This document shows positions 34,770 through 44,039 of a stretch of 64,000 nucleotides of DNA, one piece after another. The notes under the pieces are model-generated. The model made no database searches. It was not told where the DNA came from and was given only the letters and a program-made list of their open reading frames with translations. The stretch spans positions 566,061 to 630,060 of the forward strand of contig NZ_LIVQ01000005.1 of NCBI RefSeq assembly GCF_001905445.1. The letters run 5' to 3'. The position numbers and the translations under genes were made by a program. Within the stretch, counting starts at the first letter, position 1. Each line of letters opens with the position of its first letter. This stretch comes from Streptomyces sp. CB00455 (GTDB taxonomy: Bacteria > Actinomycetota > Actinomycetes > Streptomycetales > Streptomycetaceae).

Positions 34770-37700
34770 ATGGGGGATGCTTTGGGGGATCCGGACCGCC
34801 GGCGCAAGACCGACCACCACCACGATTCCGGGGAAGGCGGCGCCCTGCCCTTTCCCGCGCAGCTGAGACGGCTCAGGGTCGAGCGCGGCCTGTCGCTGGC
34901 CGATCTGGCACGCCGCACGCACTACAGCAAGGGCTATCTCAGCAAGATCGAAACCGGCTCGAAGCGGGCCACCGCGGATGTCGCCCGTCGCTGCGACGAG
35001 GTGCTGGAGGCGGGCGGGGAACTGCTGCGGCTGGTCCGGGAGGCGGGTGCGGCCGTGCCCGCAGGAACGCCCGGGGCAGCGCACGACCGGGAGGCGGGCC
35101 AGGGTGTTCGCACCGGGCTCGGTCCGCGGTCGCAGGGCGAGTGCCCCTACCGCGGCCTGCCGGCCTTCACGACCCGGGACGCCGGCTGGTTCTTCGGCCG
35201 GGAAAGGGCCACCGCCGAGCTGGTCGAGCGGGTCTTCGATCGGATCGGCCACGGGCCACTGATGCTGGTCGCCCCCTCCGGGGCGGGGAAGTCCTCCCTG
35301 TTGAATGCCGGCTTCGTAGCGGCGCTGCGGCGCCCCGGCGGCTTTCCGATGCCGGGCGCCCAGACGTGGCCGGTGGTGCGGTTCACCCCCACGGCGCATC
35401 CGGTCGAGGAGCTGCTGGACTGCGCGGCGAAGGCCCTGGGGGGCGATCTCGGTATCGGAGCCCGGGAGTTGCGGGAGCGGCCGCGGGCGCTGCTCGAAGC
35501 GGTCGTCCGGCTGTGGGACGCCTCCCGGGCGAGGACCGCGGACCACGGCCCCGGGCCGGGGCGTGCCGCGGACCGCGACACCGGCCCGGCCGCGGGCCGG
35601 CACCGGGAGCCTGCCGCGGAGAACGACCGCGAGCCGCCTCCCGTGCGGCCGGTGCTGATCGTCGACCAGTTCGAGGAACTGTTCACCCTGTGCCCCGACG
35701 CGGGCGAGCGGCGCGCTTTCGTCCGGCTGCTCTCGGCCCTGTCCGCCTCCGTCCCCGGGGCCGGCCCGGACCCGGCCGTGGTGGTGCTCGGCGTACGGGC
35801 CGACTTCTCCGGGAAATGCCTGGACCTGCCGGAGCTGGCGCCGGTCTTCACAGCGGGGCTGTTCGTGCTGCCGCCGATGTCCCTGGCGGAGCTGCGGGAA
35901 TCGATCACGCGCCCGGCGGAGCTCGCCGGTGCGGGCCTCGAAGCGGGCCTGGTGCCCCTACTGCTGCGTGATGCAGGCCTGCGCGAGGACTCCCCCGGTC
36001 ACACGCCCACCGGAGTGCTGCCGCTGGTCTCCCACGCGCTGATGGCCACCTGGCAGCGCCGTACGGGATCCACGCTGACCGTCGCCGGGTACGAGCAGAC
36101 CGGCGGGATCCAGGGCGCGATCGCGCGGACCGCCGAGACCGTGTTCGCCGGGCTGTACCCGGCGCAGCAGCGGACCGTCCGGCACGTCCTGGTGGGGCTG
36201 GTCCACGTCGCCGACGGGGCGGGGACGACGCGCCGCCGGATGGGCCGGCGCGCCCTGATGGAACGGCTGGCCGATCCGCAGCGGGCCGCGACGGCGCTCG
36301 ACGCCTTCGTCCGGGCCCGGCTGGTCACCATGGACAGCGACACCGTCGAGATCACCCACGAGGCGCTGCTGCACGCCTGGCCCCGGCTGCGCGACTGGAT
36401 CGAGGCCGACCGGGCCGGGCTCCTGATCCACCAGCAGCTCGCGCACGCCGCCGCCGAGTGGGAGCGCGAGGGCCGCGATCCGTCGGCCCTCTACCGCGGG
36501 ACGCGGCTGGAGACCGCCCGTTCCTGGGCGCGGGACCTCGACGGCAGCGGCCGGCTGGGCCCCCGGGAGGAGGCGTTCCTGCGGGCCGGCCGGGCCGCCG
36601 AGGAGGCCCGGGAGCGCCAAGTCCGGCGCCAGGTGCGGCTTCGGCAGCGGATGCTGGCCACGCTCGTCGTCCTGCTGGTGCTGGCCGTGGGCGCCGGCGG
36701 GCTGGCGTACCAGCAGCGTGAGGGCGCCATCGGCCAGGAGCGCGTGGCGCGTTCGCGGGCGCTGGCCCTGCAGTCCGCCTCGCTCGCGGCGGGCCAGCCG
36801 GAGGGGTCGATGCTGCTGGCGGCGCAGGCATACGGGACGGAGCCGACCAGCGAGGCGCGCGGAGCCCTGCTGAGCACCCAGTCCCAGCCGTTCGTCGCCC
36901 GGCTCGGCGGACACGGCGGTGCGGTGAACGCGGTGGCCTTCGCACCGGACGGCGAGGTGCTGGCGACGGCCGGTTCGGACGGGACGGTGACCCTGCGGCG
37001 GGTGGCCGACCGCCGGACGACGGCGTCCTTCAGCATGCCGGGGCGGGTGCGCGCCGTCGCCTTCAGCCCGGACGGGCGCGTCCTGGCGGCCGCCTCCACG
37101 GACGGCCCGGCGCGGTTGTGGGACGTCGCCGGACACCGCACGGCGGCGGTCCTCGCTCCGGGGACCACCGGTTCGCGGGCCCTGGCCTTCGCCCCCGACG
37201 GCCGGACGCTGGCCGTGGGCGCCCCGGACGGGACGGTCGGGCTGTGGGAGGCCGGCGGGGACCACCGGGCCGTGGCGCTCCTCGCCGGCCATGCCGGGAG
37301 GGTCAACGCCCTGGCGTACGCGCCGGACGGCCGGACGCTGGTCTCGGCCGGCGCCGACCGGACCGTACGGCTGTGGGACCCGGTGGCCGCGGGCCCGTCG
37401 GCCGTCCTGGCCGGACACACCGACGAGGTCCTGGGGGCGGCGTTCGCCCCGGACGGCCGGTCGGTCGCCACCGGCGGCGCCGACCGGACCGTACGGCTGT
37501 GGGACGTGGCCGCCCGGCGGCCGGCCGCGACGCTGACGGGCCACAGCGACGACGTCAACGGCGTGGCCTACACACCGGACGGCACGACGGTCCTCAGCGC
37601 GGGCGGGGACGGCACCACCCGTCTGTGGGACGTGCGCTCCGGACGGCTGACGACCACGCTCGCCGGGCACACCGACTACGTGCTGGGGGTGGCGGTGGAT

Positions 37701-38753
37701 CCCGCCGGCGCGCTGTTGGCCACGGCCGGTTTCGACCAGTCGGTGGTGCTGTGGGACCTGCGCGGGCGGGTGCTGACGTCGCGTCCGTTCACGGAGGTCT
37801 GGCACGCCGCGTACAGCCCCGACGGCCGGCTGCTGGCCGCAGCGGAGGCGGATCATGCGGTGCGGCTCTGGGACGTGGCCTCCGGCCGCGTCGTCGGCGC
37901 GCTGGCGGGGCACACGGAGACCGTCTTCTCGGTGGCCTTCGCCCCCGACGGGCGGACCTTGGCATCGGCCGGCTCGGACGGCACGGTACGGCTGTGGGAC
38001 GTGGCGGCGCGCGCCCCGTCGGGCGCCCTCACCGGCCACGACGGAACTGTGTTCGCGGTGGCCTTCGCCCCCGACGGGCGGACTTTGGCCTCGGCCGGCT
38101 CGGACGGCACGGTACGGCTGTGGGACGTGGCGGGGCGCCGCCCGCTCGCCGTGCTCGCCGGGCACACGGACTTCGCGAACGACGTGGTGTTCAGCCCGGA
38201 CGGGCGGACCCTGGCGAGCGCGGGCGACGATCTGACCGTACGGCTGTGGGACGTTGCCGGGCGGCTGCCGCTGGCCACGCTCACCGGGCATACGGGAGCG
38301 GTGCGCGGGGTCGCCTTCAGCCCGGACGGCCGGACGCTCGCCAGCAGCGGCAACGACGGGACCGTGCGTCTGTGGGATGCCCGCCGCCACCGCTTCGAGG
38401 CGGCACTGAGCGGCCACACCGGTTCCGCGCGGGGCATCGCCTTCTCCCCCGACGGCCGGACGCTCGCCAGCAGCGGCAACGACCGCACCGTGCGCCTGTG
38501 GGACGTGGCCGGGCGCCGGCCGGTGGCCGCGCTGAGCGGTCACACCAGCGCGGTGTGGGGGGTCGCCTTCGCCCCCGACGGACGCGCCGTGGCGAGCAGC
38601 AGTACCGACGGCACCGTACGGCTGTGGAGTCTGGACGTCGGCGCCCGGCTGGCGGAGGTCTGCCGCCTGTGGGAGACCTCCGGGCCGGGTCGGCGGCAGG
38701 CTCCGGCGCCGGGGCTGCGGCTCTCCCCCGCCCGGGCCTGCCCCCGCCGCTGA
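34770..38753 (+). CDS. HTH / STAND NTPase (nSTAND1) / 14-blade WD40 protein
   Basis: 1327 residues from the ATG at 34770 (no strong ribosome site). An N-terminal helix-turn-helix of the XRE/HTH_31 type (LRRLRVERGLSLADLARRTHYSKGYLSKIE) comes first. The STAND NTPase starts at PYRGLPAFTTRDAGWFFGRE, with Walker A APSGAGKSS near residue 170 and Walker B VLIVDQFEELF near 296. One membrane helix (LATLVVLLVLAVGAGGLAY) lies near residue 630. From about 714 fourteen WD40 repeats, most ending VRLWDV, make two seven-blade propellers. It probably acts as an oligomerising sensor; targets are unknown. Related STAND proteins act in signalling or conflict systems. Confidence 0.9.
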   Translation: MGDALGDPDRRRKTDHHHDSGEGGALPFPAQLRRLRVERGLSLADLARRTHYSKGYLSKIETGSKRATADVARRCDEVLEAGGELLRLVREAGAAVPAGTPGAAHDREAGQGVRTGLGPRSQGECPYRGLPAFTTRDAGWFFGRERATAELVERVFDRIGHGPLMLVAPSGAGKSSLLNAGFVAALRRPGGFPMPGAQTWPVVRFTPTAHPVEELLDCAAKALGGDLGIGARELRERPRALLEAVVRLWDASRARTADHGPGPGRAADRDTGPAAGRHREPAAENDREPPPVRPVLIVDQFEELFTLCPDAGERRAFVRLLSALSASVPGAGPDPAVVVLGVRADFSGKCLDLPELAPVFTAGLFVLPPMSLAELRESITRPAELAGAGLEAGLVPLLLRDAGLREDSPGHTPTGVLPLVSHALMATWQRRTGSTLTVAGYEQTGGIQGAIARTAETVFAGLYPAQQRTVRHVLVGLVHVADGAGTTRRRMGRRALMERLADPQRAATALDAFVRARLVTMDSDTVEITHEALLHAWPRLRDWIEADRAGLLIHQQLAHAAAEWEREGRDPSALYRGTRLETARSWARDLDGSGRLGPREEAFLRAGRAAEEARERQVRRQVRLRQRMLATLVVLLVLAVGAGGLAYQQREGAIGQERVARSRALALQSASLAAGQPEGSMLLAAQAYGTEPTSEARGALLSTQSQPFVARLGGHGGAVNAVAFAPDGEVLATAGSDGTVTLRRVADRRTTASFSMPGRVRAVAFSPDGRVLAAASTDGPARLWDVAGHRTAAVLAPGTTGSRALAFAPDGRTLAVGAPDGTVGLWEAGGDHRAVALLAGHAGRVNALAYAPDGRTLVSAGADRTVRLWDPVAAGPSAVLAGHTDEVLGAAFAPDGRSVATGGADRTVRLWDVAARRPAATLTGHSDDVNGVAYTPDGTTVLSAGGDGTTRLWDVRSGRLTTTLAGHTDYVLGVAVDPAGALLATAGFDQSVVLWDLRGRVLTSRPFTEVWHAAYSPDGRLLAAAEADHAVRLWDVASGRVVGALAGHTETVFSVAFAPDGRTLASAGSDGTVRLWDVAARAPSGALTGHDGTVFAVAFAPDGRTLASAGSDGTVRLWDVAGRRPLAVLAGHTDFANDVVFSPDGRTLASAGDDLTVRLWDVAGRLPLATLTGHTGAVRGVAFSPDGRTLASSGNDGTVRLWDARRHRFEAALSGHTGSARGIAFSPDGRTLASSGNDRTVRLWDVAGRRPVAALSGHTSAVWGVAFAPDGRAVASSSTDGTVRLWSLDVGARLAEVCRLWETSGPGRRQAPAPGLRLSPARACPRR
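37931..38133 (+). repeat. Near-identical WD40 repeat units inside the STAND gene
   Basis: The 77 bases at 37931-38007 recur at 38057-38133 with two mismatches, an offset of 126 bases (42 codons, one WD40 blade). This is evidence of recent blade duplication or conversion within repeats 9 and 10. Confidence 0.9.
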
Positions 38754-39286
38754 CCCGGCCCACCCGACCTGCCCGGTGGGTGGTCCCGGGTTTCCCGTCG
38801 CCCGCACGGCGGACGGGTGCGCGCCGGGCCCTCCCGGGGGCGGGGCCCGAGCGACAGGCTGCCACCCACGGCACGACGAATCTCTCCTTCGGCGAGGGCA
38901 CGGGCGTGGAGTCCGCGCCCGGGCGCCCAGAACTCCGTCTTCCGCGCCCACCGCTACTGCGCCGACCGGTTTGCGCGGCCGTGACAAAACCCTGGATTAT
39001 TTCAGCCGAAGGCGTTGTGTGTACGCCGGATGACATTACCCCGGGCTTTTCCGGATACGCACATCCATGCGGCGCCGGCCGTGCTTCATGGCGGTCCGGG
39101 CTCCGGGGACGGCCGGGGCGTCGCCGGGGGCGGGCCACACCCCCGCCAAATGCTCTTAATGCTGCGGTCATTGTATGGCACCGATATCCGGCGTAGCGTT
39201 TTTGCGGAAAGAGACGGCGGGCCGAATTCAGACCCGACCCGCACCGGTTTCTTTTCCGCCCGCCGATCAGGAAGGCGTCATTCGAC
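38754..39286. other. 533-bp intergenic region with an AT-richer leader
   Basis: No convincing gene. From about 38975 to 39260 the base composition drops below that of the surroundings. A plus-strand reading from a GTG at 38981 begins VTKPWIISAEGVVCTPDDI and could be a remnant, but it has no ribosome site and ends in low-complexity sequence. I see no recognisable riboswitch or attenuator. The region probably contains the promoter of the monooxygenase genes. Confidence 0.55.
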
Positions 39287-40495
39287 GTGTCCCATTCCCG
39301 CGCCCCCCTGCACCTGGCCGTCGCCCTCGACGGCGCGGGCCGGCACCCGGCCGCCTGGCGGGAGCCGGGCGCCCGGCCCGGGGAGCTGTTCACCGCCCGC
39401 CACTGGGCGGCGCTCGTCGCCGAGGCCGAGGCCGGGCTGATCGACTTCGTCACCTTCGAGGACGGTCTCGCCCTCCAGTCCGCCTCGCCCACCGGCCACG
39501 ACGAGCGCACGGACCAGGTCCGAGGGCGGCTGGACGCGGTCCTCACCGCCGCCCGGGTCGCGCCGCTGACCCGTCACATCGGCCTGGTCCCGGCCGTGGC
39601 CGCCACCCACACCGAGCCCTTCCACATCTCCAAGGCGCTCGCCACCCTCGACCATGTGAGCCGTGGCCGGGCCGGCCTGCGGATCCAGGTGTCCGGACTC
39701 CCGCACGAGGCCCGGCACTTCGGCCGCCGCGCCGCCGAGATCCCCGCGGACGAGCTGTACGGGGAGGCCGCCGATCACGTCGAGGTGGTCCGGCGACTGT
39801 GGGACAGCTGGGAGGACGACGCCGAGATCCGCGACGTGGCCACCGGCCGCTTCGTCGACCGCGACAAGCTGCACCACATCGACTTCGAAGGGCGCCACTT
39901 CAAGGTCAGGGGCCCCTCGATCACCCCGCGCCCTCCGCAGGGCCAGCCGGTCGTCAGTGCCGCCGCGGCCGCCGGTGCGCCCGGTGGCGCCGCTCCGGCG
40001 TACGAGCTGATCGCCCGGTCCGCCGACGTCGGGTACCTGGCCGCGCCCACGGCCGACGGGACGCGCGCCGCCGTCGCCGCCGTCCGCCTGGCCCGGGAGA
40101 GAGCCGGCCTCGCGGCGGACCCGCTGCACCTCTTCGGCGACCTCACGGTCTTCCTGGACGAGGACACAGCGGCGGCCCGCGGGCGCCTGAAGCGGCTCGA
40201 CGCGCTCGCCGGCCACCCGTACGACGGCGGCGGCACGGAGGTCTTCACCGGGACACCCGCCCAGCTGGCCGACCTGCTCCTGGAGCGCCGGGAGGCGGGC
40301 CTGTCGGGCTTCCGGCTGCACCCGGGCGTGCTCGCCCACGACCTGCCCGCCCTCACCCGGGGCCTGGTACCGCAACTGCAGCGGCGCGGGGCGTTCCGCC
40401 GCGCGTACGAGGCGGACACGCTGCGCGGACTGCTGGGTCTGGCCCGGCCCGCCGGCCGCTACGGCGCCCGCACCGCGCCCGACTCCGCCGCCTGA
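39287..40495 (+). CDS. LLM-class flavin-dependent monooxygenase (first of three)
   Basis: 402 residues from a GTG at 39287 with AGGAAGG upstream. Luciferase-like TIM-barrel features: ARHWAALVAEAEAGLIDFVTFED, APLTRHIGLVPAVAATHTEPFHISKALATLDHVSRGRAGLRIQVSG segments in order, and a C-terminal LVPQLQRRGAFRRAYEADTLRGLLGL tail like that of NtaA/DszA relatives. Such enzymes use reduced FMN and oxygen, often to break C-S or C-N bonds. Its place at the head of a run with two similar enzymes suggests use of organosulfur or similar compounds; the substrate is unknown. Confidence 0.85.
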   Translation: MSHSRAPLHLAVALDGAGRHPAAWREPGARPGELFTARHWAALVAEAEAGLIDFVTFEDGLALQSASPTGHDERTDQVRGRLDAVLTAARVAPLTRHIGLVPAVAATHTEPFHISKALATLDHVSRGRAGLRIQVSGLPHEARHFGRRAAEIPADELYGEAADHVEVVRRLWDSWEDDAEIRDVATGRFVDRDKLHHIDFEGRHFKVRGPSITPRPPQGQPVVSAAAAAGAPGGAAPAYELIARSADVGYLAAPTADGTRAAVAAVRLARERAGLAADPLHLFGDLTVFLDEDTAAARGRLKRLDALAGHPYDGGGTEVFTGTPAQLADLLLERREAGLSGFRLHPGVLAHDLPALTRGLVPQLQRRGAFRRAYEADTLRGLLGLARPAGRYGARTAPDSAA

Positions 40496-40585
40496 CGCGG
40501 GCCCGGACCACCGGCTCGCCGGCGCACCGGCCTCGAGGACCTCAGGCCCCCGGGACCCCGGACCTTTCCGGAAGGACGACGAACC

Positions 40586-41968
40586 ATGAGCACCAAGCCG
40601 CTCAAGCGGATCCATCTCGCGGCCCACTTCCCGGGCGTCAACAACACCACCGTGTGGAGCGACCCGGCGGCCGGCAGCCACATCGACTTCGATTCCTTCG
40701 TCCACTTCGCGCGGACCGCCGAGCGCGCCAAATTCGACTTCCTCTTCCTCGCCGAGGGGCTGCGCCTGCGCGAACAGGGCGGGCAGATCTACGACCTGGA
40801 CGTCGTGGGCAGGCCCGACACCTTCACCGTGCTCGCCGCCCTGGCAGCCGTCACCGAGCGGCTCGGCCTGACCGGCACCATCAACTCCACTTTCAACGAG
40901 CCCTACGAGGTGGCACGCCAGTTCGCCACCCTCGACCACCTCTCCGCCGGCCGCGCCGCCTGGAACGTCGTCACCTCGTGGGACGCCTTCACCGGCGAGA
41001 ACTTCCGGCGCGGCGGGTTCCTGCCCCGCGAGGACCGCTACTCCCGGGCCCGGGAGTTCCTGGCAGCCGCAACCGGGCTCTTCGACTCCTGGGACGGCAC
41101 CGAGATCGCCGCCGACGCCGCGGCGGGCACCTTCCTGCGGGACGCCCGGGCCGGCGCCTTCGCCCACCGTGGCCGGCACTTCGACATCGAGGGCCGCTTC
41201 AACGTGCCGCGCAGCCCGCAGGGCAGGCCGGTGTTCTTCCAGGCGGGCGACTCCGACGAGGGCCGCGAGTTCGCCGCCTCCACCGCCGACGCCGTCTTCG
41301 GCCGGTACGGCACCCTCGACGAGGGCCGTGCCTTCTACGCGGACGTCAAGGGCCGGCTGGCCAAGTACGGCCGCCGACACGACGAGTTGAAGATCCTGCC
41401 CGCGGCCACCTTCGTGCTCGGCGACACCGATGCCGAGGCACACGAGAAGGCCCACGAGGTACGCCGCCTCCAGGTGAGCGGGCAGACCGCGATCAAGTAC
41501 CTGGAGCACGTCTGGAACCGGGACCTGTCCGGCTACGACCCGGACGGGCCGCTGCCCGACATCGACCCCGCGGTCGGTGAGAACACCATCGCCCTCGGGC
41601 GGGCCGGCGTCCGGCAGTTCCACGACCCGCTGGAAACCGCCCGGCAGTGGCGCGACCTCGCCCGGGCCGGGAACCTGTCGATCCGCGAGCTCGTCATCGC
41701 CACGACCTCCCGTCAGACCTTCGTCGGATCCGCTGCAACCGTCGCCGGGGCGATCAACGACCTGGTGCAGGCGGACGCCGCCGACGGCTTCATCCTGGTC
41801 CCCCACATCACCCCGGGCGGCCTGGACGTCTTCGCCGACACCGTCGTCCCGCTGCTCCAGGAACGCGGGGTGTTCCGGACCGACTACGAGGGCACCACCC
41901 TGCGCGAGCACCTCGGACTCGCCGTGCCCGGCGCGCGGCCGGGCGCCCGGCAGGCCGCGGTCTCGTGA
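40586..41968 (+). CDS. NtaA/SnaA/DszA-family FMN-dependent monooxygenase
   Basis: 460 residues, ATG at 40586 with GGAAGGA upstream. It matches the DszA/NtaA group closely: KRIHLAAHFPGVNNTTVWSDP, FVHFARTAERAKFDFLFLAEGLRLRE, INSTFNEPYEVARQFATLDHLS, the AAWNVVTSWD motif, GRHFDIEGRFNVPRSPQGRPVFFQAG and the C-terminal VVPLLQERGVFRTDYEGTTLREHLGL. Family members oxidise dibenzothiophene sulfone, nitrilotriacetate or methionine-derived and alkyl sulfones with FMNH2 from a separate reductase, which is not encoded here. The stop overlaps the next tiny ORF (GTGA). Confidence 0.92.
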   Translation: MSTKPLKRIHLAAHFPGVNNTTVWSDPAAGSHIDFDSFVHFARTAERAKFDFLFLAEGLRLREQGGQIYDLDVVGRPDTFTVLAALAAVTERLGLTGTINSTFNEPYEVARQFATLDHLSAGRAAWNVVTSWDAFTGENFRRGGFLPREDRYSRAREFLAAATGLFDSWDGTEIAADAAAGTFLRDARAGAFAHRGRHFDIEGRFNVPRSPQGRPVFFQAGDSDEGREFAASTADAVFGRYGTLDEGRAFYADVKGRLAKYGRRHDELKILPAATFVLGDTDAEAHEKAHEVRRLQVSGQTAIKYLEHVWNRDLSGYDPDGPLPDIDPAVGENTIALGRAGVRQFHDPLETARQWRDLARAGNLSIRELVIATTSRQTFVGSAATVAGAINDLVQADAADGFILVPHITPGGLDVFADTVVPLLQERGVFRTDYEGTTLREHLGLAVPGARPGARQAAVS

Positions 41969-42108
41969 GCCACACCGTCCTGCGCCTCCAGGCGGAGCCC
42001 GGCGGGCTGACGGGCGCGGAGCACCGTGCCGCCCTGGAGCTCTTCCCGTCGCGGATCGCGCCGGTGCTGCGCCGCGAGACCCCCGATCCGGCTTTCCCCG
42101 ACCAGTAA
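41965..42108 (+). CDS. Tiny coupled ORF, possible remnant of a monooxygenase C-terminus
   Basis: 47 residues from a GTG at 41965 overlapping the stop of the DszA-like gene by four bases. Its middle reads EHRAALELFPSRIAPVLRRE and it ends in TPDPAFPDQ. The central amphipathic helix resembles the C-terminal helix of luciferase-like monooxygenases, so it may be a decayed partial copy, but coupling keeps it translatable. An AAGGAG site at its end serves the next gene. Confidence 0.5.
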   Translation: MSHTVLRLQAEPGGLTGAEHRAALELFPSRIAPVLRRETPDPAFPDQ

Positions 42109-42119
42109 GGAGCCCGGAA

Positions 42120-43253
42120 ATGTCCGGCATCCCCCTCGGGGTCCTCGACCTCGTCCCGGTGTCCTCCGGTTCCACGGCCGCCGAGGCCCTGCACCGCAGC
42201 ATCGACCTCGCCCGGCAGACGGAGGCATTCGGCTACTCCCGCTACTGGTTCGCCGAGCACCACCTCAATCCGGGGGTCGCCGGGACCTCGCCGGCCGTGC
42301 TCCTGGCGCTGACGGCCTCGGCGACCACGCGGATCCGCATCGGTTCCGGAGCCGTGCAGCTCGGCCACCGCACCGCGCTGTCCACGGTCGAGGAGTTCGG
42401 CCTGATCGACGCGTTGCACCCCGGCCGCCTCGACCTGGGCCTGGGCCGCTCGGCGGGCCGCCCGCAGCCCCCCTCCGGGGAGCCCGCGCGGGCGCTCACC
42501 CCCGTCGTGGACGGTTACACGCCCGGCGGCCTGCGCATTCCGGCCCGGTTCTCCTTCGCCCACCTGCTCGGTCATCCGCGGGTCGCCCTCCAGCAGAAGC
42601 TGCTGAACCTTCCGGGTGCGCGGCCGCAGGAGTACGGCGAGCAGGTCGACGACGTGCTCGCGCTGCTGCGCGGCGAGTACCGCTCCCCGGAAGGGGTGGA
42701 GGCGCACGCGGTCCCCGGTGAGGGCGCCCGGGTGCAGGTGTGGATCCTGGGCAGCAGCGGCGGTGTCAGCGCGGAGACGGCCGGCCGGGGCGGCCTGCGC
42801 TTCGCGGCGAACTACCACGTCAGTCCGGCTTCGGTACTTCAGGCGGCCGACGGGTACCGGGCCGCCTTCAAGCCGTCGGCGGAGCTCGACCGGCCCTACC
42901 TGACGGTGTCCGCGGACGTGGTGGTGGCCGAGGACGACGCCACCGCGCGGGAGCTGGCCGCGGGTTACGCGCCGTGGGTGCGCAGCATCCGCACCGGTGA
43001 GGGAGCCATCCCCTTCCCCACCCCGGCACAGGCCCGCGCGCTGCCGTGGACGGACGCGGACCGGGATCTCGTGGCCGACCGGGTGGAGACGCAGTTCGTC
43101 GGTTCCGCCAGGACGGTGGCCGACCACCTGGAGCGCCTCCAGGAGGCCACCGCGGCGGACGAGCTGCTGATCACCACGATCACGCACGACCACGCGGACC
43201 GGGTGCGCTCCTACCGCCTCCTGGCCGAGGAGTGGCGGCGCCGCCAGGTGTGA
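42120..43253 (+). CDS. LLM-class flavin-dependent oxidoreductase (MsnO8-type, third of three)
   Basis: 377 residues, ATG at 42120 behind AAGGAG. Features: PLGVLDLVPVSSGSTAAEALHRSIDLARQTEAFGYSRYWFAEHH at the N-terminus, IRIGSGAVQLGHRTALSTVEEFGLID, then RLDLGLGRSAG and WILGSSGGVSAETAGRGGLRFAANYHV. This is the single-component LLM clade (MsnO8). Compared with relatives there is an inserted Pro/Gly-rich stretch near residues 118-150. It closes the run of three monooxygenase genes and is likely cotranscribed. Confidence 0.87.
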   Translation: MSGIPLGVLDLVPVSSGSTAAEALHRSIDLARQTEAFGYSRYWFAEHHLNPGVAGTSPAVLLALTASATTRIRIGSGAVQLGHRTALSTVEEFGLIDALHPGRLDLGLGRSAGRPQPPSGEPARALTPVVDGYTPGGLRIPARFSFAHLLGHPRVALQQKLLNLPGARPQEYGEQVDDVLALLRGEYRSPEGVEAHAVPGEGARVQVWILGSSGGVSAETAGRGGLRFAANYHVSPASVLQAADGYRAAFKPSAELDRPYLTVSADVVVAEDDATARELAAGYAPWVRSIRTGEGAIPFPTPAQARALPWTDADRDLVADRVETQFVGSARTVADHLERLQEATAADELLITTITHDHADRVRSYRLLAEEWRRRQV

Positions 43254-43316
43254 CGGAAGTCTGACGGGGTGCGGCCGGCCCTGGTGTGCGCGGGCCGGGG
43301 GTGGTCGAATCGTCGG

Positions 43317-44039
43317 GTGAGCATCGAAGAAGACGCCGACCCCGACGGCCGGGGGACCCCGGTCGGCCGCCGGCTGGTCCTGGGCATGCTCGGCCTGGGC
43401 GCAGCCGGGCTGGTCGCCGCCCCCTCCCTGCAACGCGGCTTCGAGGCCGTCACCGGCAGCGACCCGACGGGCCTGTCCGGGCTGCTGCCCAACGGCGGCG
43501 GATTCCGTTACTACTCGGTGGCCTCGTCCGTACCCGAGCGCGGTCCGCAGGACTACCGGCTGACCGTCGGCGGTCTCGTCGAGCGCCCCGCCTCCTACAC
43601 CCTGGACGCCCTGCGTGCGCTCCCCCAGACCCGGGTGGTGCGGGACGTCCAGTGCGTGACGGGCTGGCGGGTGCCCGGCACGCCCTTCGAGGGGGTGCCG
43701 GTGAACCGGCTGCTGGAGGCGGCCGGGGTCCGGCCCGAGGCCCGGGCGATCCGCTTCGACTGCTTCGACGGCGCCTACACCGAGAGCCTCACCCTCCCGC
43801 AGGCCCGCCGGGACGACGTCCTGGTGGCGCTGCGGATGCGGGACAAGCCCCTGGGACACGGCCACGGCGGCCCGGTCCGGCTGTACGTCGCCCCGATGTA
43901 CTTCTACAAGTCGGCGAAGTGGCTGTCGGGCATCACGCTCACCGAGGGCGTCGAGCCGGGCTACTGGGAGCGCCTCGGCTACGACGTCGACGCCTGGGTC
44001 GGCCGGTCGAACGGACGTGATGATGCGCCCACCGTCTGA
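43317..44039 (+). CDS. YedY/MsrP-like molybdopterin-dependent oxidoreductase
   Basis: 240 residues from a GTG at 43317. A twin-arginine-like signal (VGRRLVLGMLGLGAAGLVAAP) is followed by a sulfite-oxidase-fold Mo-pterin domain: DYRLTVGGLVERPASYTLDALRAL segments, the cofactor Cys in VVRDVQCVTGW, FEGVPVNRLLEAAGV and KPLGHGHGGPVRLYVAPMYFYKSAKWL. Relatives reduce methionine sulfoxide in periplasmic or exported proteins or act on small sulfur or nitrogen oxides. The stop lies inside the next gene, a cytochrome b-like protein that can supply electrons. Confidence 0.88.
   Translation: MSIEEDADPDGRGTPVGRRLVLGMLGLGAAGLVAAPSLQRGFEAVTGSDPTGLSGLLPNGGGFRYYSVASSVPERGPQDYRLTVGGLVERPASYTLDALRALPQTRVVRDVQCVTGWRVPGTPFEGVPVNRLLEAAGVRPEARAIRFDCFDGAYTESLTLPQARRDDVLVALRMRDKPLGHGHGGPVRLYVAPMYFYKSAKWLSGITLTEGVEPGYWERLGYDVDAWVGRSNGRDDAPTV

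Noticed and set aside
34770..38753. Serine/threonine kinase-WD40 regulator
   Set aside because: No kinase motifs (GxGxxG with HRD/DFG) are found; the N-terminal part is an HTH and the middle a STAND NTPase.
38981..39196. Gene for a short protein starting VTKPWIISAEG
   Set aside because: No ribosome site, the frame changes to low-complexity Arg/Gly/Pro after about 40 codons, and no family is recognised; kept only as an observation.
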